Source of the DNA: Rosettibacter sp037481715
GTDB lineage: Bacteria > Bacteroidota > Ignavibacteria > Ignavibacteriales > Melioribacteraceae
DNA: 64,000 nt
Direction of reading: 5' to 3'
NCBI GenBank assembly: GCA_037481715.1
Contig: JBBFLD010000004.1
Coordinates: 230,209 to 294,208, forward strand
Part shown: positions 1-9,081 of the stretch, piece by piece
How positions within the stretch are numbered: position 1 is the first letter of the stretch
Layout: every line of letters starts with the position of its first letter
Made by a program: the position numbers and the translations under genes
The notes under the pieces: model-generated
Databases searched by the model: none
Told to the model about the DNA's origin: nothing
Seen by the model: only the letters and a program-made list of their open reading frames with translations

Positions 1-650
1 GCTTTCATTGAAAGAACAATGGAATGAAAATTTTCTTCTTTGCATATTCTTAAAAACTCCATTGCAGATTCTACCATTCCAAGAGGAGTATCGCCATACC
101 GACTCATAATTCTGTCTGATAAAGAACCATGGTTTGTTCCGATTCTAAGTGCAGTTCCATACTCTTTACAAATTTTCAACAAAGGAATCAGCTTTTCTCG
201 AATTTTTTCAATCTCTTCATTATACTGTTCATCGGTGTATTCAATAATTTGAAATTTCTTTTTGTCTACAAAATTCCCAGGATTTATTCTTACTTTTTCA
301 ACAATTCGAGCTGCTACTTCTGCTGCATTTGGTGTGTAATGAATATCAGCAATTAAAGGTGTTTTGTATCCGCGTCTTCTTAATTCATTTTTAATATTTA
401 ATAAATTCTTTGCTTCGTTTATGCTTGGTGCTGTAATTCTGACGTAATCGCATCCTGCTTCAATCATACGAATCGATTGCTCAACAGTTGCAATTGTATC
501 CATTGTATTGGTTGTTGTCATTGATTGAATACGGATTGGATTATTTCCACCGAGAGGTACATCTCCAATAAAAACTTCTCTTGTTTTGTATCTCGAATAA
601 CTTGTAAGACTGTTACAATATTTCTTTATTGATTCAATTTTATTTTTCAT
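1..650 (-). CDS. ispG: 4-hydroxy-3-methylbut-2-enyl diphosphate synthase, N-terminal part
   Basis: IspG carries out the penultimate step of the MEP isoprenoid pathway, converting MEcPP to HMBPP with a [4Fe-4S] cluster. Translating the minus strand from the ATG at 650 gives about 216 residues before the window edge cuts the gene. They include the family's early landmarks: GDVPLGGNNPIRIQSMTTTN, EAGCDYVRITAP, PLIADIHYTP and VEKVRINPGN, followed by LRIGTNHGSLSDRIM. The cysteine ligands of the cluster lie in the missing C-terminus. Bacteroidota-type IspG carries a long central insertion, which cannot be checked here. Identity is sure; the total length is unknown. Confidence 0.93.
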   Translation of the reverse strand, partial: MKNKIESIKKYCNSLTSYSRYKTREVFIGDVPLGGNNPIRIQSMTTTNTMDTIATVEQSIRMIEAGCDYVRITAPSINEAKNLLNIKNELRRRGYKTPLIADIHYTPNAAEVAARIVEKVRINPGNFVDKKKFQIIEYTDEQYNEEIEKIREKLIPLLKICKEYGTALRIGTNHGSLSDRIMSRYGDTPLGMVESAMEFLRICKEENFHSIVLSMK

Positions 651-685
651 GGCATTTAATAAACAAGATTAAAGGGAAAGTAGTT

Positions 686-1219
686 CTAACTCCTTTTCGA
701 AAGTTCATGCAAAAATTTAGATATAAATTCTGGTGCCGAAGCCGGGTCTTTTCCTGTTATTACATTTTTATCAATTACAACAGATTCATCTTTATACTCA
801 ATTCCTTCTTTTTCTAGTTCTTTTCTGTCATCTGGATAACATACAGCTGTTTTATTAATTACACCAGCTCTTGCAAGAATAATCGGTGCACTGCAAATTG
901 CTCCAATTGTTTTTCCGCTCTTATTAAATTTTTGTGCAATTGAATGAAGCAATTTATTATTCCAATAATTTCTTACTCCTTTACCTCCAACGAATATTAT
1001 TCCATTAAAATTTTCTTCATGAACATTGTAAAGCATGATGTCATTTTTTACTTTCATATTTTCTGAACCAATACACAAGGAATTTGAGTCGGAGGCAATA
1101 AAAACTCTTTTATTGGCTTTGTTTAGTGAGTTTGAAATAATTAAATATTCCTGTTCATTAAAATCCTGTGCAGGCAGGACTAAAAGGATACTATTTTTAA
1201 TCAAATAGCTGTTTCTCAT
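686..1219 (-). CDS. DJ-1/PfpI family protein
   Basis: This is a cytosolic DJ-1/PfpI superfamily protein of 177 residues. Members act as glyoxalase or deglycase-like enzymes, chaperones or proteases, and the activity of this one cannot be told from sequence. The nucleophile-elbow motif GAICSAP puts the likely catalytic cysteine at C109, and the preceding strand motif GIIFVGGKGVRNYW is typical. I start it at the ATG at 1219 because a GGAAA ribosome-binding site precedes it. A longer frame reaching 1288 would add an atypical Ile-rich leader. It lies between ispG and the divergent dnaG. Confidence 0.8.
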   Translation of the reverse strand: MRNSYLIKNSILLVLPAQDFNEQEYLIISNSLNKANKRVFIASDSNSLCIGSENMKVKNDIMLYNVHEENFNGIIFVGGKGVRNYWNNKLLHSIAQKFNKSGKTIGAICSAPIILARAGVINKTAVCYPDDRKELEKEGIEYKDESVVIDKNVITGKDPASAPEFISKFLHELSKRS

Positions 1220-1343
1220 TATAATTTCCAAATCGAAAATAATAATATTAATTTTGATGAGCAATCTTGAATGCAAAATGTAAATCATTATAAGTTTGAA
1301 AATGAAATTAAGAGCAGAATTAATTTATTGAGGAAGCTGACAA

Positions 1344-3206
1344 TTGAGAATATCAGAGCAAAAGATAGAAGAGATTAGAAGTGCAGTAGATATAGTTGAT
1401 ATAATTTCCGGTTATGTTCATTTACGAAAGCGGGGTAAAAATTTTGTAGGCTTATGCCCATTTCATCACGAGAAAACACCTTCTTTCACAGTAAGCAGCG
1501 ATAAACAAATTTTTCACTGCTTTGGATGCGGAGCGGGTGGCAATGTATTTAAATTCTTAATGGATTTTAAAAACATTTCATTCATCGAAGCAGTAGAAGA
1601 AATTGCCGAACATGCCGGAATTAAAATTCAATATGAAAAATCTGAATTAACCGAAATTCAAAAAGAGCTCGAAGAGTTTTATGAAATAAATGATTTTGCT
1701 GCAAGATATTTCGAAGAAGTTCTGCAAAAAAGTTCAGAAGCCGAAGAAGCTCGTCAATATTTAAAAAGAAGAAACATAAAACCAAAAACACAAAAATTAT
1801 TCAGAATCGGATTTGCACCCGCAGGCTGGAACAATTTTTTAAATGCAGCCAAAGAAAATAAAATTGATTTGCAAAAAGCTAAAATACTTGGTTTAATTGA
1901 TGTAAACGAAAAAGGTGAATATTACGATAAATTCAGAGGAAGAATAATTTTTCCCATTTTCTCTCCAAATGGAAGAGTAATTGCATTCGGCGCAAGAATT
2001 CTAATTGATAAAGAGAACACCGCTAAATACTTGAATTCTCCAGAATCAAAAATTTATTCCAAAAGAAAATCGTTGTACGGCTTATTTCATTCAAAAGAAG
2101 AAATTAGAAAACTCGACAGAGCAATTCTTGTTGAAGGCTACATGGATTTAATTTCACTTTATCAGGCAGATATTAAAAATGTTGTTGCATCATCTGGCAC
2201 TTCGTTAACAGAAGAACAGGTTCAGCTTTTATCAAGATTCACAAAAAATATAATTGTATTATTTGATGCAGACCCGGCAGGACAAAAAGCATCTCTTCGC
2301 AGCATTGAACTTTTGTTAAAACATGATTTTGATATAAAAGTTATGATGCTTCCTCCAGATGAAGACCCGGATTCATTTATCAATAAATACGGCAAGGAAA
2401 AATTTGATGAGTTATTAACTTCTGCCAAAAATTTTGTAGAGTTCCAAACAGCTCAATTTGAAGCTGAAGGAAAGTTTAATGACCCAGCTACTGCAGCCTC
2501 TGCCATTCGTGAAATTGTGAGAACTCTTGCTCTCGTTAATGATGAATTAAAGAGAAGTTTATTGATTAAAACTATTGTAAAAAAATTTAATCTGCGAGAA
2601 CGAATTATTGAAGATGAGTTAAATAAAATTTTATCACAACAAAAAGAAAAAAGTCCTGCTCAGAATCCTCAGCCTCTGCAAAGAAATTTGCAGATTAATA
2701 ACACTTTATCAAATTCAGCATCAATTACAAATATTTCACAACTTGAAAAAGAAATAATAAGACTACTTTACAGCGGCAACGAAGAAATAGTTGAACATAT
2801 TCTTGAAAAAATTAGTCTGGATTATTTCACAAATCCTAAATTAAAATATCTTGTTGAAATTGTTCTTGATGGTCATAACGACAGGGATATTTCTCCTGCA
2901 TATCTAATCGAAAAAATTGAAGATGCACAGCTGAAAGATTTCATATTCAAACTTGCATTGACTGATGAAACAATAAGTCATAAATGGGATGAACTTTCTC
3001 TCAACGGTAAGATTGAAAAAGATTCTCTTGAATATGCAAAGGAAACTGTAATTAAATTTCTTGTCCATCAAATAGAACAGGAAATTATGACTAACAATAA
3101 AATTATTGAAAACACAAATGACGAACATCTTAAAATTGAACTTCTGAGCAGAAACAAAGAACTACTGAATGAGAAAAAACTGCTCTTAACACAGGAAAAA
3201 AATTAA
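1344..3206 (+). CDS. dnaG: DNA primase DnaG
   Basis: DnaG synthesises RNA primers for the replicative polymerase, working with the DnaB helicase. The 620-residue product has the usual domain order. An N-terminal CHC2-type zinc-binding domain has ligands C38, H41, C59 and C62. The Toprim core has the EGYMD acidic motif near residue 262 and the LFDADPAGQKA metal-binding motif near 305. The C-terminal helicase-interaction region is poorly conserved and Lys/Glu-rich. The start is a TTG at 1344, preceded by GAGGA at 1330-1334. The GH13 gene follows 13 nt downstream. Length is normal for the family. Confidence 0.96.
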   Translation: MRISEQKIEEIRSAVDIVDIISGYVHLRKRGKNFVGLCPFHHEKTPSFTVSSDKQIFHCFGCGAGGNVFKFLMDFKNISFIEAVEEIAEHAGIKIQYEKSELTEIQKELEEFYEINDFAARYFEEVLQKSSEAEEARQYLKRRNIKPKTQKLFRIGFAPAGWNNFLNAAKENKIDLQKAKILGLIDVNEKGEYYDKFRGRIIFPIFSPNGRVIAFGARILIDKENTAKYLNSPESKIYSKRKSLYGLFHSKEEIRKLDRAILVEGYMDLISLYQADIKNVVASSGTSLTEEQVQLLSRFTKNIIVLFDADPAGQKASLRSIELLLKHDFDIKVMMLPPDEDPDSFINKYGKEKFDELLTSAKNFVEFQTAQFEAEGKFNDPATAASAIREIVRTLALVNDELKRSLLIKTIVKKFNLRERIIEDELNKILSQQKEKSPAQNPQPLQRNLQINNTLSNSASITNISQLEKEIIRLLYSGNEEIVEHILEKISLDYFTNPKLKYLVEIVLDGHNDRDISPAYLIEKIEDAQLKDFIFKLALTDETISHKWDELSLNGKIEKDSLEYAKETVIKFLVHQIEQEIMTNNKIIENTNDEHLKIELLSRNKELLNEKKLLLTQEKN

Positions 3207-3219
3207 TCTCGGAATAAAA

Positions 3220-4689
3220 ATGACAATTAATCCATCCATCTATGAAATTAATACAAGAGTTTTTATAAAACGCTTTGGGAACGAAACGAAATTAAAAGAT
3301 ATCCCCAAAAATTATTGGGATTATTTCATTCAAAAAAAGTTTGATTATATCTGGTTGATGGGACTTTGGAAAACATGTAAATCAACAATTAATAAATATT
3401 GTTTTGAAGATTACTTAATTCAAAATTATAAACGAGCATTAAAAGATTGGAAAACAGAAGATGTAATTGGTTCTCCTTATTCGATAGATGTTTATGAAGT
3501 CAATCCCGACATAGGCAATTTTGAAATGCTGCTTGAATTAAAAACCTTTCTAAATAAAAACAATATTGGATTGATACTGGATTTTGTTCCAAATCATTTT
3601 AGTGCAGATAGTCAATTGATAAAAACTAATCCATCATTCTTTTTAAGTGTAGATAGAGATACATTCGAAAGAGATTCTAATACTTTTTATAAGCCTTTTG
3701 ATGATGAAGAAAAATATTATGCTCATGGACGCGACCCTTTCTTTCCTGCTTGGCAGGATACAATTCAAGTAAATTATTTCAGCAAGGATGTAAGAAAATA
3801 TTTTAAGGAAGTTTTAACAAATCTTACCAAATATTGTGATGGAGTTCGATGCGACATGGCAATGCTCGGCTTGAATAATGTATTTAAAAATACTTGGGCA
3901 GGAGTAATAGACAGATGTGAAAATGAATTGATAACAACTGAATTCTGGAGCGAAATTATTTCAGAAGTCAAAAAAGTAAGAATCGATTTTATTTTTATTG
4001 GAGAAGTCTATTGGAATCTTGAAAAAGATTTACAAGAATTGGGTTTTGATTTTACATACGATAAAAGTTTGCTAGATATATTCAAAGCTGGGAATGCTTT
4101 TAATATTTATGAACATCTTAAACTTGATGAAGAATATCAAAAAAAATTAGTCCGCTTCATTGAAAACCATGATGAGGAAAGAGCAGTTGTTTCACTTGGT
4201 AAAGAAAAATCAAAAGCGGCAGCAATTGTAATAAGCACAATCCCTGGCATGCATTTGTATTATGATGGTCAATTTGAAGGGAGAAAAGTTAAACTGCCTG
4301 TTCAGCTGGGTCGAGAACCAGAAGAATTCGTTCAAAAAGACTTAAAAGAATTTTATAACAATCTTCTTAATATTACTTCTAATGAAATTTTTAAAAACGG
4401 CACGTGGAAACTGCTTGATGTGCTTCCATCGTGGGAAGGGAATCACACTTTTACAAATATATTAGCTTGGCAGTGGGAATTAAAATCTCAAAGATGTCTT
4501 GTTGCAGTAAATTATGCTGATACAATTTCTTCGTGCAGAATTAAATTAGATGTTAGAAATTATCCAGAAACTTTTGAAATAAAAGATTTGCTAAACAATC
4601 AAACATATTACAGGTTAGCAGAAGAAGTTTATCACATTGGATTATATGTTGAACTAAGACCTTATCAAGCACATATATTCTTTTATTGA
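3220..4689 (+). CDS. GH13 (alpha-amylase family) glycoside hydrolase
   Basis: This is a 489-residue (beta/alpha)8 glycoside hydrolase of family GH13, acting on alpha-glucans or alpha-glucosides. The four family regions are visible: DFVPNH; GVRCDMAML with the likely nucleophile D212; FIGEVYW with the likely acid/base E262; and ENHDEE with H317 and the transition-state stabiliser D318. The C-terminal 100 residues look like the usual beta-sandwich domain. There is no signal peptide, so it is probably cytosolic and could act on stored glycogen or maltodextrins. No other glycan gene is nearby, so the substrate is not assignable. It starts 13 nt after dnaG and is probably cotranscribed with it. Confidence 0.86.
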   Translation: MTINPSIYEINTRVFIKRFGNETKLKDIPKNYWDYFIQKKFDYIWLMGLWKTCKSTINKYCFEDYLIQNYKRALKDWKTEDVIGSPYSIDVYEVNPDIGNFEMLLELKTFLNKNNIGLILDFVPNHFSADSQLIKTNPSFFLSVDRDTFERDSNTFYKPFDDEEKYYAHGRDPFFPAWQDTIQVNYFSKDVRKYFKEVLTNLTKYCDGVRCDMAMLGLNNVFKNTWAGVIDRCENELITTEFWSEIISEVKKVRIDFIFIGEVYWNLEKDLQELGFDFTYDKSLLDIFKAGNAFNIYEHLKLDEEYQKKLVRFIENHDEERAVVSLGKEKSKAAAIVISTIPGMHLYYDGQFEGRKVKLPVQLGREPEEFVQKDLKEFYNNLLNITSNEIFKNGTWKLLDVLPSWEGNHTFTNILAWQWELKSQRCLVAVNYADTISSCRIKLDVRNYPETFEIKDLLNNQTYYRLAEEVYHIGLYVELRPYQAHIFFY

Positions 4690-4700
4690 ATTAAATGAAG

Positions 4701-5111
4701 CTATTCTATTTTTTCTCCTGTCTTGCTCTCGTAGGTTTTAATTAAAGATTCCATCAAAACATTATTCTGAACAGGTTTAGTAATAAAAAGGTCAACACCG
4801 GCATTATAAGCATTATCTTTATCTCTTTGAAAAGCATGAGCTGAAAGTCCAACAACAGGGATGTTTTTTGTTTCTTCAGATTGTCTTAATTCTCTTGTGA
4901 GCTGCAAGCCGTCTTTTTTCCCTCTCAAAGAAATATCCATTAAAATTATATCAAATTTTTGTTCTTTCATCTTTTCATAAAAAGTTTCTGCTGAATCGCA
5001 AACATCAACATCAAATTTGCGTTTCAGAAAAAGCTGAAGGAATTTTTGATTTTCAAAATCATCTTCTACAATTAAAAGTTTAGGTTTTCTTTTTTCATTT
5101 GTTCCAGACAT
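4701..5111 (-). CDS. Stand-alone response regulator receiver protein
   Basis: This is a CheY-like receiver domain of 136 residues with no output domain. The phosphorylation site is D59 (IILMDIS), the acidic pair is D17/D18, and the conserved lysine is K112 in FITKPV. It lies 124 nt downstream of the PAS histidine kinase on the same strand, so it is the obvious candidate phosphoacceptor. It could relay onward to a histidine phosphotransferase or act by protein-protein interaction. It converges on the GH13 gene with only 11 nt between the stops. Confidence 0.88.
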   Translation of the reverse strand: MSGTNEKRKPKLLIVEDDFENQKFLQLFLKRKFDVDVCDSAETFYEKMKEQKFDIILMDISLRGKKDGLQLTRELRQSEETKNIPVVGLSAHAFQRDKDNAYNAGVDLFITKPVQNNVLMESLIKTYESKTGEKIE

Positions 5112-5183
5112 AACAATGTTCCTTAAATAGTTAGTATCCTGTAAAAAATCTACTAAGCGAAAATAAATAATTCAAGCCAACAT

Positions 5184-5208
5184 AAAAAGAGCAGCAGAAT
5201 TTATGCTG
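5184..5208 (-). terminator. Weak hairpin between kinase and response regulator
   Basis: On the minus strand a 5-bp stem CAGCA/TGCTG with a 7-nt loop is followed by CTCTTTTTA. It lies just after the kinase stop and before the response regulator. The stem is short, so it may only attenuate transcription between the two genes. Confidence 0.3.
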
Positions 5209-5235
5209 TAAATCATAGGTAAAAATTTTTATTAC

Positions 5236-8200
5236 TCAAATAAACATCACAGTAAAAGTTGAACCTTCACCTTTTTTACTTTCAACACTAATTTCAGCAT
5301 AATTCAGCTCACAATATTTTTTGACAAGAGCAAGACCCAATCCACTTCCTTCAAATCTTCTTGTATAACCTTGTTCTTCTTGAGTAAAAGGTTGAAATAT
5401 TTTTTGAAGAAAATCTTCGCTCATTCCAATGCCTGTATCTTTAACCTTGACTGTTAGTTTATCATCTTCATTTCTTTCAATAATAATTTCCACTGTCCCT
5501 TTGTTTGTATATTTAATTGCATTATCAATTAAGTTCGAGAAAATTTGAGTAACACTGTAATCATCTGCGTAGAGATTAAGTTTATCTGTTTTATAATCAA
5601 CAATAAAATTTAATCCCTTAGTTTCGGCTGATGTAATGAATTCAGGAATAAGTTTATCAATTACATCTTCTTTCAAGTTAAATAAACGATAAGTTGGAAT
5701 GTAAGTTCCTGATTGAACGGCTGACATATTTAAAATCAGGTCGACAGTTCGAACTATTCTCTTAGATGCCAAATCAATGCTGCTAAAATATTCATTAATA
5801 TCTGGTGAAATTTTATCCTTTATTTCTTCTTTGATTATATTACAAAAGCTAACAATTACATTAAGAGGGGTTCTAATTTCGTGAGACATTTGAGCAAGGA
5901 AATAGGATTTCAATTTATCTGCTTTCTCGGCTTCTTCTTTTGCAATGATTAATTCTTGTTCGGCTAATTTTTTATGGTTATATCCTCTGTAGTTCCTTCA
6001 AAATATGCAACTGAACCATCAATATTTTTGTATGCTCGAGCATTTTCTCTTATATAAATAATTTTCCCATCTGCTCTTTTCCATTTTTGTTCAAAGCCAT
6101 AAACTATTCCTTCTTCCATTATAATTTTCAGGAATAAATCCCGGGTACCTTTTTCTGCATAAACTTCCTCCATTACAATTTTAGCTTGAGCTTCTTCCAA
6201 GGATTCATAACCCAGCATTGATAAAAATGCAGGATTAGCCATTAAAAGTTTGCCGTCTGGAGTTGTTCTATAAACTCCTATTGTTAAACTTTCATAAATA
6301 TTTCTAAAGCGTTCTTCGCTTTCTCTAAGTTTTTCTTCTGCAATTTTTCTATCTGTGATATCAAATGCAGTACCGATAGCTGCTGTTTCACCTTTGTAAT
6401 CAATTACGGTTGAGGTAAATGTTACCCATTTTTCCTGATTATCTTTTGTTATAATTTTAAAATCATATTGAGAAGGAACCTCTTTTCCGCTTAATCGACC
6501 CAAGCCGAGTTGCTTTATCATATCTCTAAAATCAGGATGAACAACATCCCAGAAATTCATTTGAAGAAGTTCTTGTTCTGAATAACCCGATAACTTTTCC
6601 GTTGCTCTATTTGCATAAACAAATTTTGATTTCTTATAAATAAAAATTGCGGTGTTAGTTGATTCAGCCAATTTTCTAAATTTTTCTTCACTTTCTCTTA
6701 GTGCTTTTTCGATTTCTTTAAGATGTGTAATATCTTTTGAAATTATCACAACAGCATTTACTTCATTTGTTACAGCATCTTTCACAGGACTTAAGGTTCT
6801 TATAAAATATCTTCCATCTCTAAAGCTCTGATATTCATAAGTTATAGATAATCCTGTTTCACAAACCTTTTTAACTTTTTCTTCAAAATCTTTTGAACCA
6901 TCTGGAGTGTGAAATTCGCTGTAAGATTTGCCTATTACATCTTCTAATTTTAAGCCTAATCTCATTAAGTATCTTTTATTCATGTGAAGATAGCGGCAAT
7001 CTCTATCAACCAGATAAATAGCATCATCGCTCGATTCAATTAAAGTATAGTATTTTTCTTCATTTTGTTTTAATATTTCTTCAACTTTTTTTCTTTCATT
7101 TTCGCTCTCAATATATTCAAGAGCAAAAGATATGTCCATTGAAAGTTGTTCGAGGAGTTCGATTTCTTCTTTGTCAAAAAAGTTTTCTTCGGTTGAATAT
7201 AAATTGAATGTTCCAACATTATTCCCAAATGTTTTTATTGGGAAAGCAGCAAAAGATTTGAAACCGTATTCAGAAGCTGCATCATAACATAAACTCATTT
7301 TTTTATCTTTAAGAATATTATTTGATACATAGCACTTTCCTGTTTTTAATACTTTTCTTATTGGGCATTTATCATGGTATATTATATTTAAGTCAGTATT
7401 AATTTTGTTTCTATAATCTTCATTCATTCCATAATCTGCTACGATGATAAGTTCATTAGATTCGACATCAATCATGCTAACCCAAGCTAAAGAAAATCCC
7501 CCTTTATCAACTGCAATTCGAGTTATTAACTTCAGTAATTTTTCTTTTTCACGATTTCTTACAATTGCTTCGTTCGCCTCATACAACATTGAATAGATGC
7601 GATTCAATTTTTTGATATTTTCTTCTGCTTTTTTTCTTTCTGTTATATCTTCAAGAGCAAGAAGAACTAATTCAGTTTTATTCGATTCACTATAAACTCT
7701 TCTTGCATTTAAAAGCATTGTTTTGAAACCAATTTTTGGAAAATTATGCTGAACCTCAAAGTTTTCAAAAGAAGTATTTGATGGAAGAATATTTTCGAGT
7801 AATAATTTTAATTCAGGTATATTCCATTGTCCATTTCCAAGTTTAAAAAATGATTTCCCTATTGTTTCTTTCTCAGAAGTTTTAAATATGTTATAAAAAG
7901 CACGATTAGCTTTAATTACATTCATTTGAGAATCAAGAACAATCAAAGGTTCTCTCACTGTTGCAATTATACTTTCAGCAAAAACCTTTGCTGCTTCAAT
8001 TTTTCTTTGAGCTTCTCTTTCTTTTGTCTGATCTCTAAAGACAAGAACAACACCTGCAATTTTTCCTGATTTATCTTTAATTGGTGCACCACAGTCAAGT
8101 ATTGGTCTTTCTGTTTTATCTTTTGAAATCAGGACTGTATGATTTGCCAAACCAATAACAATTCCTTTTTGCAAAACTTTTTTTACAGGATTGACAACTT

Positions 8201-8774
8201 TTTTTCTTGTAAATTCATTTACAATATTAAAAACAAATTCGAGCTTCTTTCCTTTAGCCTCTTTTTCTTTCCATCCAGTTAATTTTTCTGCAACTGGATT
8301 CATCATCATAATTCTTCCTTTGTTATCCGTTGTTATCACTCCATCACCAATACTGTACAAAGTAGTTCTTAATTCAGATTCTGCTTTGATAAGTTGATTC
8401 TCAAGATTAATATGTTCAGTAACATCTTGAACAATCATTAACTCACATACTAATCCTTCGTAAACAATTTTACTTTTAGTTATCTGGACATCAATTACTT
8501 TACCATATTTAGTTCTATGTTTTTGAAGATTTTTAGTAGAAATTTTTTGTGAGGGTTTTCTTAACGAGTCTGGAAGTGAAAGGTCAGTCAATTTTAATTT
8601 CAAAAAATTACTTTTGCTGTAACCATATTTTTGAACTGCTGCTTTGTTAATATTTTTAACAGCTAAAGATTTTAATTCATAAACCAAAATTGGAAGGGGA
8701 TGAAATTGGAAGAGATAATTAAATAGTTCATTAGTGAATTTCACTTTCAAATTATTTTGGTGTTTTGTTGCCAT
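5236..8774 (-). pseudogene. Multi-PAS/GAF sensor histidine kinase interrupted by a frameshift
   Basis: This is a large sensor kinase read in two frames. Frame one (8774-5964, 936 residues) has no membrane segment or signal peptide. It holds about three PAS domains (residues 15-375), a GAF domain (about 390-555) and three more PAS domains (570-936), linked by DITERKKAEE-type helices. It stops at a TAG just after EDITIKN. The next frame continues the linker (KKLAEQELIIAKEEAEKADKLKS), then gives HisKA (SHEIRTPLN, the phosphorylated His) and HATPase with LIDNAIKYTNKG (N box), DTGIGM (G1) and GSGLGLALVK (G2), ending at 5236. One extra A in the A6 tract at 5968-5973 restores a single protein of about 1,180 residues. 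It may be a true mutation, transcriptional slippage or a sequencing error. It is probably cytosolic and senses a small ligand or redox state, and partners the receiver protein downstream. Confidence 0.85.
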
Positions 8775-9045
8775 AATTTCCTCTTTTAAGATGGAAATCT
8801 ATTAGCACTTTTAATCATTAGCTGCTAAGTGAAAAACAAAAAAAAGAACAAAAATACTGTCGTAAACTTTTTTCAAAATAGCTTACTTAATCAATTTTAA
8901 AAATAATCTTCCTAAAATTTTTCTTTATAATTTTTATTAATTAAAAATACAAAAAATAGTTTAATATTCAGTAGGAATTTCAAGAAGGAAGATTTTAAGA
9001 AATCTCAAAGAAATTGAATGCGGTTTTGAGTTTATAAAATTTCGG

Positions 9046-9081
9046 AGCTGGGAGAAAAAAACATTAATACTCATCCCAGCT
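9046..9081 (-). terminator. Hairpin across the carB stop codon
   Basis: A perfect 8-bp inverted repeat (AGCTGGGA/TCCCAGCT) encloses 20 nt containing the carB stop codon. On the minus strand it is followed by CCGAAATTTT, only a weak U-run. It may act as a terminator or as a 3'-end stabiliser of the carAB message. The left arm also encodes the last codons of carB. Confidence 0.4.

Noticed and set aside
5236..5913. Separate small histidine kinase with its own start
   Set aside because: The only start is a TTG in the middle of the conserved linker, with no ribosome-binding site; the upstream linker codons continue in frame, so this is the detached end of the large kinase.
8775..9063. Small gene or RNA in the 289-nt gap between the kinase and carB
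   Set aside because: All frames are short and no tRNA-like or other conserved fold is visible; only the carB 3' hairpin is supported.
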